Shown: in pieces, positions 8,719 through 16,127 of the stretch
Layout of the letters: every line of letters begins with the position of its first letter
Numbering within the stretch: position 1 is the stretch's first letter
Assembly (NCBI GenBank): GCA_040219085.1
Contig: JAVJTC010000020.1
Location: forward strand, 144,317 to 208,316
Reading direction: 5' to 3'
Source: Acidimicrobiales bacterium
GTDB taxonomy: Bacteria > Actinomycetota > Acidimicrobiia > Acidimicrobiales > JAVJTC01
Length of the DNA stretch: 64,000 nucleotides
Translations under genes and position numbers: made by a program
Notes under the pieces: model-generated
What the model was told of the DNA's origin: nothing
Databases searched by the model: none
What the model saw: the letters and a program-made list of their open reading frames with translations, nothing else

Positions 8719-8917
8719 CCCGCGACCGCCGCGCGTGCGGCTACGCCCGTGTCGGGCGAGGCCGGTGGAAGTCCACCGACGCTGTTGCCCTTGTTCGTGG
8801 AGTGGCTCATGTCGCATACTGGACAGCGGCTGGGGCGGAGCCGGGGTATTCCTGCACGTCCGTGACGCCGCGTTCGATGGCGCCCGGGACGGTCCCTGCC
8901 GCCGAGGAGGAGAAGCG

Positions 8918-9718
8918 ATGCCACGGGCCATGTGGAGCGGTGCGATCAGCTTCGGGCTGGTCACGATCCCCGTGCGTCTCTTCGGCGCGGTCAGCACGAA
9001 GTCCATCCGGTTCAACCAGATCGACACCCGTACCGACGCCCGTGTGAAGCGCAAGTGGGTGTCGGCGGCGGACGGGTCCGACGTTGCGAACGAGGACATC
9101 GTGAAGGGGTACGAGCTCGGCAACGGCAGGTTCGTGACCGTCACCGAGGACGAACTGGCCGCACTCGATCCCGATGCGTCGCGCAGTATCGACATCGTCG
9201 AGTTCGTCGACGGCGCCGAGATCGACCCCGTGTACTACGACAGCCCCTACTACCTGGCCCCCGACGAGCTGGGGGCAAAGGCCTACCGGCTCCTGGCCGA
9301 GGCGCTCGAGCGCGAGAACAAGGTAGCCATCGCCCGTTTCGTCATGCGCAACCGCCAGTACCTCGCCGCGATCCGGTCCTCCCGCGGGGCGCTGGTCCTG
9401 TCGACCATGAACTACGCCGACGAGGTGCGCTCCGCCGACGAGATCGACGATCTCGAGCGGGTCGCGGACATCGAGGTCAGCGACGCCGAGTTGACCATGG
9501 CATCCCAGCTGATCGACTCGCTGACCACGAGCTTCGAACCCGGCAAGTTCACCGATACGTACCGTGAGCGGGTCACCGAGTTGATCGAGGCCAAGGCCGC
9601 GGGGGAGACATTCGAGGCCGGCGAGTCCGCCACGCCGAGTTCCGACGAGCTGGTGGACCTGATGGCCGCGCTCGAGGCGAGCGTCGCGGCGGCCAAGGAG
9701 TCCCGCAAGAGCGCATGA
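8918..9718 (+). CDS. ku: Ku, DNA end-binding protein of bacterial NHEJ
   Basis: 266 residues. The opening MPRAMWSGAISFGLVTIPV and the following GAVSTKSIRFNQIDTRT are diagnostic of prokaryotic Ku; RKWVSAADGSDV and VKGYELGNGRFVTVT are further family blocks. Homodimeric Ku rings thread onto double-strand breaks and recruit LigD. The C-terminal tail (from about 235) is short and Glu/Ala/Lys-rich. The start is fixed by the ribosome binding site GAGGAGGAGAAG at 8904-8915 ahead of ATG 8918; an upstream in-frame extension to 8690 overlaps the previous gene. The gene is followed 31 bases later by a LigD-type polymerase. A 199-base gap upstream suggests its own promoter. Confidence 0.95.
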   Translation: MPRAMWSGAISFGLVTIPVRLFGAVSTKSIRFNQIDTRTDARVKRKWVSAADGSDVANEDIVKGYELGNGRFVTVTEDELAALDPDASRSIDIVEFVDGAEIDPVYYDSPYYLAPDELGAKAYRLLAEALERENKVAIARFVMRNRQYLAAIRSSRGALVLSTMNYADEVRSADEIDDLERVADIEVSDAELTMASQLIDSLTTSFEPGKFTDTYRERVTELIEAKAAGETFEAGESATPSSDELVDLMAALEASVAAAKESRKSA

Positions 9719-9749
9719 GCGCGCACCGGCCCGCAGTCCGGCGGCCCAC

Positions 9750-10682
9750 ATGAGTCCGGAGCGGGTGGAGGTGGAGATCGACGGCCACACGCTCTCGCTG
9801 TCGAATCTGGACAAGGTGCTGTACCCCGAGGTCGGCTTCACCAAGGCCGAGGTGATCGACTACTACGCACGCGTGGCGCCGGTCATGTTGCCCCACATCG
9901 CCGACCGGGGGGTCACCCTGAGGCGGTTCCCCGACGGCGTCGGGTCGGTCGGTTTCTTCGAGAAGCGCTGCCCCTCCCACCGCCCGGACTTCGTCGGGAC
10001 GTGCGAAGGCCCGGGGGACCGCAGCGGGGGCATCGGCTACTGCCGACTGGACTCACCCGCGGCGCTCGCCTGGGCCGCGAACATGGCGGCACTCGAGATA
10101 CACGCCCCCATGGCGCGGTGCGGGGACATCGACTCGCCCGCGACCCTCGTGTTCGACCTGGACCCGGGAGCTCCCGCGACCATCACGGAGTGTTGCGTGG
10201 TGGCGTTGGCCATCCGGGAGGTACTGGGGGCCGTCGGTCTCGTTGGCTGGCCCAAGACCTCGGGATCCAAGGGGCTCCAGCTGTACGTCCCGCTCAACAC
10301 GCCTCACACCCACGACCATGCATCGAGCTTCGCGCTGGCCCTCGCCCAGCTCCTGGAGAAGCAGCGGCCCGGCGACGTCACCGCCACGATGGCGAAGGCG
10401 GCCAGGCCGGGGAAGGTGTTCATCGACTGGAGCCAGAACTCCCGGCACAAGACGACCGTCGCGCCCTACTCGCTGCGGGCGAAGGATCGTCCCACCGTGT
10501 CGACCCCGCTGCGCTGGGAGGAGGTCGAGGCCGGGGCGGCCGGCGACCCGCTGGTCTTCGAGGCCGCCGACGTCGTGGACCGGGTGGAGGCCCTCGGGGA
10601 CCTCTTCGCGGAGGTGGTCACGTTCGAGCAGTCCCTGCCGCGCCCCGACGGCTCGGGAGCCCCGTCCGGAGAGGGCGGGTGA
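9750..10682 (+). CDS. Stand-alone LigD-type NHEJ polymerase (primase-polymerase, AEP superfamily)
   Basis: 310 residues equal to the polymerase domain of DNA ligase D alone, without ligase or phosphoesterase domains. Family blocks in order: SNLDKVLYPEVGFTKAEVI, VTLRRFPDGV, ALEIHAP (H118), VFDLDPG (metal ligands D136 and D138), PKTSGSKGLQLYVPLN (K174), and VFIDWSQN (D226) followed by RHKTTVAPYSLRA. All catalytic residues are present, so it should fill gaps and add ribonucleotides at Ku-bound ends. It is probably co-transcribed with ku. Mycobacteria have comparable stand-alone PolDom proteins beside full LigD. No ligase gene is in the window, so the sealing partner must lie elsewhere. Confidence 0.92.
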   Translation: MSPERVEVEIDGHTLSLSNLDKVLYPEVGFTKAEVIDYYARVAPVMLPHIADRGVTLRRFPDGVGSVGFFEKRCPSHRPDFVGTCEGPGDRSGGIGYCRLDSPAALAWAANMAALEIHAPMARCGDIDSPATLVFDLDPGAPATITECCVVALAIREVLGAVGLVGWPKTSGSKGLQLYVPLNTPHTHDHASSFALALAQLLEKQRPGDVTATMAKAARPGKVFIDWSQNSRHKTTVAPYSLRAKDRPTVSTPLRWEEVEAGAAGDPLVFEAADVVDRVEALGDLFAEVVTFEQSLPRPDGSGAPSGEGG

Positions 10683-11386
10683 ACCGCACCGACCGGCTCT
10701 ACGCGCTCGTCGAGGAACTGCGGGCGGCCGCGCCTGGGAGCCGCAGCGCCCGCGAGCTCGCAGCGATCTTCGACGTGAGCACCCGCACCATCGAGCGCGA
10801 CATCCTGGCGCTGCAGGAATCAGGTGTTCCGATACACGCCACGCCGGGGCGACGCGGCGGCTACGGGATCGATCCGACGAGGACGCTCCCCCCGATCAAC
10901 TTCACCGCCGCCGAAGCGGTCGCCGTGGCCGTCGCTCTGGCGGGTGCAGGTGGTCCCTTCGCGGCCGCCGGCCGACGGGCCCGCAACAAGGTCCTCGCTG
11001 CGATGTCGGAAGAGGACGCCGACGCCGCCCGCTCTCTCGCCCAGCGGGTGCGCCTGATGTCGCGGTGGGACCCGGACAGACGACGCCCCGACGTGCTCGG
11101 AGGACTCCAGGACGCGATCGCGGATCACCGCGTCGTGGCCCTCGACTACGAGGACCGCAACGGCGCACGGACGCGCCGCGAGGTGGAACCGATCGCGGTC
11201 GTCGGGATCGACGACGACTGGTACCTGATGGCGTGGTGCCGGCTCCGTGACGACAACCGCATGTTCCGTCTGGACCGCGCCCGCAGCGCGACGGTGTCCG
11301 ACGAGCGGGCGCCCGAACGGGATCCGGGCGAGGTGACGGCGTGGTTCGAGGACTTCCTGGCCCGCGGGCCACAGGTTCTCGGTTGA
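10679..11386 (+). CDS. WYL-domain transcriptional regulator (DeoR-type HTH)
   Basis: 235 residues. The N-terminal winged helix-turn-helix (about 3-60) carries ARELAAIFDVSTRTIERDI and ends in a wing GRRGGYGI. A linker helix region is followed by the WYL domain (about 130-210), with ALDYEDRNG and the defining WYL in DDDWYLMAW, then FRLDRARS. WYL domains sense small ligands or nucleic acids and some family members regulate DNA-repair genes. The GTG start overlaps the stop of the polymerase gene (GTGA), so it is in the ku operon and is a candidate regulator of it; this is inference. A longer frame from 10001 lies inside the polymerase gene and was discarded. Confidence 0.9.
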   Translation: MNRTDRLYALVEELRAAAPGSRSARELAAIFDVSTRTIERDILALQESGVPIHATPGRRGGYGIDPTRTLPPINFTAAEAVAVAVALAGAGGPFAAAGRRARNKVLAAMSEEDADAARSLAQRVRLMSRWDPDRRRPDVLGGLQDAIADHRVVALDYEDRNGARTRREVEPIAVVGIDDDWYLMAWCRLRDDNRMFRLDRARSATVSDERAPERDPGEVTAWFEDFLARGPQVLG

Positions 11387-11399
11387 CGGGGGAGAGTTC

Positions 11400-11418
11400 C
11401 GCGAAACATCGCGAAACA
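11400..11418. repeat. Direct repeat CGCGAAACA x2, candidate operator
   Basis: CGCGAAACA occurs at 11400-11408 and again at 11410-11418, a 10-base period close to one helical turn, in the gap between the WYL regulator and the VOC gene. A second direct repeat, GTCCGAC, occurs at 11443-11449 and 11459-11465. Both could bind a regulator such as the adjacent WYL protein; function is unproven. Confidence 0.35.
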
Positions 11419-11485
11419 CCGACATGGGGTTGTCGCCGCGGTGTCCGACGGTGGAGTCGTCCGACACCGACCACAGGAGACACAG

Positions 11486-11899
11486 ATGAGCCCGAACACC
11501 ACCACTTCGACCGATTCGACTGCCGCCGACGCCCCTGGGGCCGGGACCGCTCCGGTGGCCTGGTTCGAGATCGCCGGGCCCGACATGGCGGCCCTCGAAG
11601 GCTTCTACGCCGACGTGTTCGGCTGGAAGTTCGCCGACTCGCCGATGGGGGCGTCCTATCGCATCGCCGACAACGGTGGCCTGTCCGGGGGACTGACGTC
11701 GTCGGAGGACGGCCTGCCGGCGCACTACGCGATCTTCTCGCTGCAGGTCGCCGACGTCGCCGCCACCTGTGAGACGATCAGTGCCGCGGGTGGCTCGGTG
11801 CTCCTCGGGCCGGCCGAGACCCCCATGGGCCTCGTGTACGCGAACGTGACCGACCCCGCGGGGAACCACCTCGGGTTGTTCTCGGCCCCCGCCGGCTGA
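11486..11899 (+). CDS. VOC (glyoxalase/bleomycin-resistance-like) superfamily protein
   Basis: 137 residues. After a Thr/Ser/Ala-rich start, residues about 20-137 make a two-module betaalphabetabetabeta fold: VAWFEIAGPDMAALEGFYADVFGW, then HYAIFSLQVADVAAT, and the terminal VTDPAGNHLGLF typical of this family. The substrate cannot be read from sequence. The ATG at 11486 follows a CAGGAGA ribosome binding site at 11474-11480; an upstream in-frame ATG at 11441 is less well placed. The 99-base gap before it holds two sets of direct repeats. It converges with metH 12 bases beyond its stop. Confidence 0.8.
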   Translation: MSPNTTTSTDSTAADAPGAGTAPVAWFEIAGPDMAALEGFYADVFGWKFADSPMGASYRIADNGGLSGGLTSSEDGLPAHYAIFSLQVADVAATCETISAAGGSVLLGPAETPMGLVYANVTDPAGNHLGLFSAPAG

Positions 11900-11910
11900 T
11901 CCGCTACCCG

Positions 11911-14900
11911 TCAGCGGGCGATGAAGTACTTCGCCCGGGGGTGGTGACAGATCAGCGCTGAGGTCGTCTGCTCCGGCTGGTACTGGAAGCCGGTCTCCTC
12001 GGAGACCTCGATGCCGAGGCGGTCCGCGCCCAGGATCTCGGCGGTCGTCTCGTTGTCCGCCAGGTCCGGACACGCCGGGTAGCCCCACGAGTACCGGCCG
12101 CCGCGGTACTGCTGGCGGAACAGGCCCTGCAGGGTGGGGCCGTCCTCGTCGGCGAAGCCCCATTCCTCGCGGATCCGACGATGCCACAGCTCGGCGAGCG
12201 CCTCGGCCATCTCCACCCCGATGCCGTGCAGCATGAGGTAGTCCTGGTAGCGGTCGGCGGCGAACAGTTCGGCCGCGCGTTCGGAGACGGCGTGGCCCAT
12301 CGACACGATGTGGAAAGCCGCGTAGTCCACCTCGCCCCGGGAACCGTCGGGGTTCGTCAGCGGGCGGAAGAAGTCCGCGATGCACAGCCACGGCTCGCTG
12401 GACTGGCGGGGGAACGAGTACCGGGCCAGCTCCGTCGTGCGGGACTCGTCGGACCACACGACGAGGTCGGTGCCGTCGCCGTTCACTGCGAAGTAGCCGT
12501 AGACGAGCTGGGGGACGAGCAGGTCGTCGGCCTTGGCCTTCGCCAGTTGCTCACGTAGCTGGGGGCGGATCCTGTCCTTGAACGTGGCGTCGTCCTCGCC
12601 ATCGACCGGCCGGTACTGCCACTGGTTGCGGAACAGCGCGGTCTCGTTGACGTACCCGGCGATGTCGTCGACCGAGATGCCCTTGACGACGCGGGTTCCC
12701 AGGAACGGTGGCGTGAAGACGGGGTTGTCGGTGACGACCTCGGGCGACCGGGGCGGGCGATCCGCAACCGGCGTCCCGGTCTTCTCGCGCCGGGGGAGGC
12801 GCCGCTGTGTGGCCACCCGACCGAAGTCCTCGTCCTCGTCCTCGTCGTCGCCGCGGGTGATCTCCATCAGCCGCTCCATGACCCGGAGCCCTTCGAAGGC
12901 GTCCTTGCCGTAGAAGAGGCGGCCCTCGTAGACCGCACGCAGGTCGTCCTCGACGTAGCCACGCGTCAGCGCCGCGCCGCCCAGGAGGACGGGGATATGG
13001 GCCAGCCCCCGGTCGTTGAGCTCCTCGAGGTTGTCGCGCATGATCAGCGTCGACTTGACGAGCAGCCCCGACATGCCGATCGCGTCGGCGTTCACCTCGA
13101 GCGCGGTCTCGATCATCTCGTTGACGGCCACCTTGATGCCGAGGTTGTGAACCTCGTAGCCGTTGTTCGTCAAGATGATGTCGACGAGGTTCTTGCCGAT
13201 GTCGTGCACGTCGCCCTTGACGGTCGCCAGGACGATCGAGCCCTTCGCTCCGGTGTCGTCGAGCTTGTCCATGTGCGGCTCGAGGTAGGCGACAGCGGTC
13301 TTCATCGTCTCGGCGGACTGGAGCACGAAGGGCAACTGCATGTCCCCGGATGCGAAGAGCTCACCGACGACCTTCATCCCGGCGAGGAGGGGACCGTTGA
13401 CGATCGCCAGGGGAGCGGTCTCGTGCATCGCCTCGTCGAGGTCCCCGGTCAGTCCCTCGCGGTCACCGTCGATGATGCGGTGCTTGAGACGCTCGTCGAC
13501 GGGCCAGTCGGAGCGGTCCTCCTTCACCACGGTGGTGGCGTCGACGCCCGAGAAGACGTCGAGCAGCTTCGCCAGAGGGTCGTAGCCCGGATCGGTGCCG
13601 TCGCCACCGGCGATGCCGCGCCGGTCCCAGACCAGGTCTTCGCAGACCTTCCGCTGCTCGTCCGGGATCCGGTTGAGGGGCATGATGCGGGCGGCGTGCA
13701 CGATCGCCGAGTCCAGTCCGGCGGCGACCGCCTCGTGCAGGAACACCGAGTTCAGGACGTGGCGTGCCGCCGGGGACAGGCCGAAGCTGACGTTCGACAC
13801 TCCGAGGGTGGTGTGCACCCCGGGCATCTCGGCCTTGATCCGTCGGATCGCCTCGATCGTGGCGATGGCGTCGCGGCGCAGGTCGTCATCGCCCGTCGAC
13901 AACGGAAAGGTCAGCGCGTCGAAGATCAGGTCGGAGGACTCGAGCCCGTACCGCTCGACCGCGAGGTCGTGGAGGCGGTGCGCGATGCGCATCTTCCACT
14001 CGACGTCGCGGGCCTGGCCCTCCTCGTCGATCAGCAGGCAGATCACGGCGGCGCCGTACTCCCTCGCCAGGCGGAACACCCGGTCACAGCGCGAGCCCTC
14101 GCCGTCGCCGTCCTCGAGATTGGCGGAGTTGAGAATCGACCGGCCACCGATGTGGCGCAGGCCGGCCTCCATGACTTCGGGCTCGGTCGAGTCGAGGACC
14201 ACGGGCGCCGCCACCTGCGTGGCGAAGCGAGCTGCGAGGAGGTCCATGTCGGCGGCGCCGTCGCGGCCGACGTAGTCGACGCACAGGTCGAGGATGTGGG
14301 CGCCTTCGGCGACCTGGTCGGTGCCCATCTTCACGCACGTGTCCCAGTCGGCCTCGAGCATCGCCTCGCGGAACTTCTTCGAGCCGTTGGCGTTGGTCCG
14401 CTCGCCGATCATGAGGAACGCGGTGTCCTGGTCGAAGGGGACGGCGCTGTAGATCGAAGTGGCGCCGGGCTCGTGGCGCTGCTCACGTCCCGACGGAACG
14501 AGGCCCGCACACCGCTCGACGACCGCGGCGAGATGCTCGGGGGTCGTGCCACAGCACCCGCCGACGACGCTCACGCCGAGTTCGGTCACGTAGCGCTCGA
14601 GGAAGTCGGCCAACTGGTCCGGCGTGAGGTCGTAGTGCATCTCGCCGTCGACCACCGACGGGAGACCTGCGTTGGGGATACACGCGATGGGCATGCGGGA
14701 CTGGTGGGCCAGCACACGGAGATGCTCGCCCATCTCCGCAGGGCCGGTGGCGCAGTTGAGCCCGATCACGTCAGGTCGCATCGGGTCCAGTGCCGTCAGC
14801 GCGGCGCCGATCTCGGTGCCGGGAAGCATCCGCCCGGTCAGCTCGATCGTGACCTGGACCTGGAGGGGCAACTCGACGTCGGCTGCCCGCATGGCACGAC

Positions 14901-15423
14901 GGCAGCCGACGATCGCCGCCTTCGCCCCGAGGAGGTCGTACTGCGTCTCGATGATGAACAGGTCCACGCCGCCTTCGATCAGTGCGGCCGCCTGCTCGGC
15001 GTAGGAGTCGCGCAGATCCGGGTAGGCGATCTGGCCCAGCGACGCGAACTTGGTGCCCGGTCCGATCGATCCGGCGACGAAACGCGCCCTGTCGGGAGTG
15101 GACCACCGGTCTGCGGCCTCACGTGCGATGCGCGCCGCGGCGAGGTTGATCTCAGTCGCCCGGTCGGCGATCCCGTACTCGCCGAGGGGACCGGCGAACG
15201 CACCGAAGGTCGCCGTCTCGATCACGTCGACACCCAGCGCGAGGAACTTCTCGTGCATGCCGTCGATCACATCGGGGCGGGTGACCGACAAGATGTCGGT
15301 GCAGCCCTCCAGCACGGCTCCCCCGTAGTCCTCCTCGGTGAGGTCCTGAGCCTGGACGTAGGTGCCGAAGGCGCCGTCGACGACGACGACGCGGGAGTTG
15401 ACGGCCTCGAGGTACGGGTGCAC
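11911..15423 (-). CDS. metH: Cobalamin-dependent methionine synthase
   Basis: About 1170 residues carrying all four MetH modules. With GTG 15429 as residue 1 (two residues longer): homocysteine-binding barrel (1-305) with zinc cysteines C226 (GLNCATGP) and C292/C293 (GGCCGTT); folate-binding barrel (about 330-610, GERTNANGSKKFR); cobalamin cap and Rossmann domains (about 650-870) with H742 in DVHDIGKN as the cobalt ligand; and the AdoMet reactivation domain at the C-terminus (SWGYPACPD). It is close to the E. coli length of 1227. Between the cobalamin and activation domains lies an acidic run (DDEDEDEDFG) plus a basic Pro/Arg linker that are unusual. GTG 15423 is preferred because TAGCCT ends 6 nt before it; GTG 15429 directly abuts that element. 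No cobalamin riboswitch fits in the short upstream gap. Divergent from cob(I)alamin adenosyltransferase. Confidence 0.95.
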   Translation of the reverse strand: MHPYLEAVNSRVVVVDGAFGTYVQAQDLTEEDYGGAVLEGCTDILSVTRPDVIDGMHEKFLALGVDVIETATFGAFAGPLGEYGIADRATEINLAAARIAREAADRWSTPDRARFVAGSIGPGTKFASLGQIAYPDLRDSYAEQAAALIEGGVDLFIIETQYDLLGAKAAIVGCRRAMRAADVELPLQVQVTIELTGRMLPGTEIGAALTALDPMRPDVIGLNCATGPAEMGEHLRVLAHQSRMPIACIPNAGLPSVVDGEMHYDLTPDQLADFLERYVTELGVSVVGGCCGTTPEHLAAVVERCAGLVPSGREQRHEPGATSIYSAVPFDQDTAFLMIGERTNANGSKKFREAMLEADWDTCVKMGTDQVAEGAHILDLCVDYVGRDGAADMDLLAARFATQVAAPVVLDSTEPEVMEAGLRHIGGRSILNSANLEDGDGEGSRCDRVFRLAREYGAAVICLLIDEEGQARDVEWKMRIAHRLHDLAVERYGLESSDLIFDALTFPLSTGDDDLRRDAIATIEAIRRIKAEMPGVHTTLGVSNVSFGLSPAARHVLNSVFLHEAVAAGLDSAIVHAARIMPLNRIPDEQRKVCEDLVWDRRGIAGGDGTDPGYDPLAKLLDVFSGVDATTVVKEDRSDWPVDERLKHRIIDGDREGLTGDLDEAMHETAPLAIVNGPLLAGMKVVGELFASGDMQLPFVLQSAETMKTAVAYLEPHMDKLDDTGAKGSIVLATVKGDVHDIGKNLVDIILTNNGYEVHNLGIKVAVNEMIETALEVNADAIGMSGLLVKSTLIMRDNLEELNDRGLAHIPVLLGGAALTRGYVEDDLRAVYEGRLFYGKDAFEGLRVMERLMEITRGDDEDEDEDFGRVATQRRLPRREKTGTPVADRPPRSPEVVTDNPVFTPPFLGTRVVKGISVDDIAGYVNETALFRNQWQYRPVDGEDDATFKDRIRPQLREQLAKAKADDLLVPQLVYGYFAVNGDGTDLVVWSDESRTTELARYSFPRQSSEPWLCIADFFRPLTNPDGSRGEVDYAAFHIVSMGHAVSERAAELFAADRYQDYLMLHGIGVEMAEALAELWHRRIREEWGFADEDGPTLQGLFRQQYRGGRYSWGYPACPDLADNETTAEILGADRLGIEVSEETGFQYQPEQTTSALICHHPRAKYFIAR

Positions 15424-15429
15424 CCGCAC

Positions 15430-15435
15430 AGGCTA
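15430..15435 (-). promoter_or_regulatory. -10 element (TAGCCT) for metH
   Basis: On the minus strand TAGCCT ends 6 nt before GTG 15423, predicting a leaderless metH transcript and arguing against GTG 15429, which directly abuts the element. Confidence 0.45.
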
Positions 15436-15515
15436 CCGGCGGCCCCCACCGGTGCCGGAGGAGGCGGAACGGTCACCGGGTGTCCCCCGAACACGACTCG
15501 GGGGGCCCGGGCCGG

Positions 15516-15521
15516 TACGTT
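15516..15521 (+). promoter_or_regulatory. -10 element (TACGTT) for cob(I)alamin adenosyltransferase
   Basis: TACGTT ends 9 nt before the ATG at 15531; no ribosome binding site is visible. About 80 bases separate it from the divergent metH element. Confidence 0.4.
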
Positions 15522-15530
15522 TGGCGGGCG

Positions 15531-16127
15531 ATGAAGGTCTACACGCGCAAAGGCGACGACGGCACCACCGGGCTGCTCTTCGGGGGGAGGGTCCGCAAGG
15601 ACGACCCCGCACCCGCGGCCTACGGCGACGTCGACGAGGCGCAGGCGTTCATCGGTCTCGCCCGCAGCGAGACCGAGCGGGGCTCCGAGCTCGACGCGAT
15701 GCTCGTCGCCCTCGAGCGGGACCTGTGGATCCTCATGGCCGAGCTCGCGACGGCGCCGGACAAGCACGACAAGCTCGTGGCTGGTACCTCTCTGGCCACG
15801 CCGGAGATGGTCGAACGCCTCGAGACGCTGATCGACGACGTCTCCGACCGCTTCGACCCGCCCACCGAGTTCGTGGTGCCCGGCGAGAGCCGCGTCGCCG
15901 CCCGCCTAGACGTTGCACGCACGGTGGTGCGCCGTGCCGAGCGCACCTGCGTGTCGGCGGCCGTCGACGGCTCGTCGGTGGGGCCCTACCTCAACCGCCT
16001 CTCGGATCTGCTGTGGACCCTCGCCCGCTGGCAGGAGGGGACGTCGCTCGCCACCCGAACGGCCGCAGATCCCCGATCCACGGACGTGGCCGACACTTCC
16101 GACCCCGCCGAAGAGGAGTCTCCGTGA
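15531..16127 (+). CDS. Cob(I)alamin adenosyltransferase (PduO/MMAB type)
   Basis: 198 residues. Transfers adenosine from ATP to cob(I)alamin to make adenosylcobalamin. The N-terminal ATP-binding signature TRKGDDGTTGLLFGGR (5-20) is intact, as are the helical blocks SRVAARLDVARTVVRRAER and YLNRLSDLLWTLAR that form the trimer active site. The last 30 residues are a non-conserved acidic tail. A frame starting at 15480 adds 17 residues before the signature and is unlikely; the -10 element sits inside that extension. Divergent from metH, so two B12-related genes share an intergenic region. Stop overlaps the GTG of the aminopeptidase gene. Confidence 0.93.
   Translation: MKVYTRKGDDGTTGLLFGGRVRKDDPAPAAYGDVDEAQAFIGLARSETERGSELDAMLVALERDLWILMAELATAPDKHDKLVAGTSLATPEMVERLETLIDDVSDRFDPPTEFVVPGESRVAARLDVARTVVRRAERTCVSAAVDGSSVGPYLNRLSDLLWTLARWQEGTSLATRTAADPRSTDVADTSDPAEEESP

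Noticed and set aside
8763..8778. CGGTGGA/TCCACCG hairpin before ku
   Set aside because: Loop of only 2-4 bases and a 6-7 bp stem; common by chance at this GC content and not placed like a terminator.
15424..15530. Cobalamin riboswitch upstream of metH or the adenosyltransferase
   Set aside because: Only about 100 bases lie between the divergent genes, both with -10 elements at the start codon; no room for the roughly 200-base aptamer and no B12-box seen.
12997..15534. 845-residue open frame on the plus strand opposite metH
   Set aside because: Composition is the Val/Gly/Arg/His-rich antisense of the well-supported MetH gene; no motif, and it is fully covered by a real gene.
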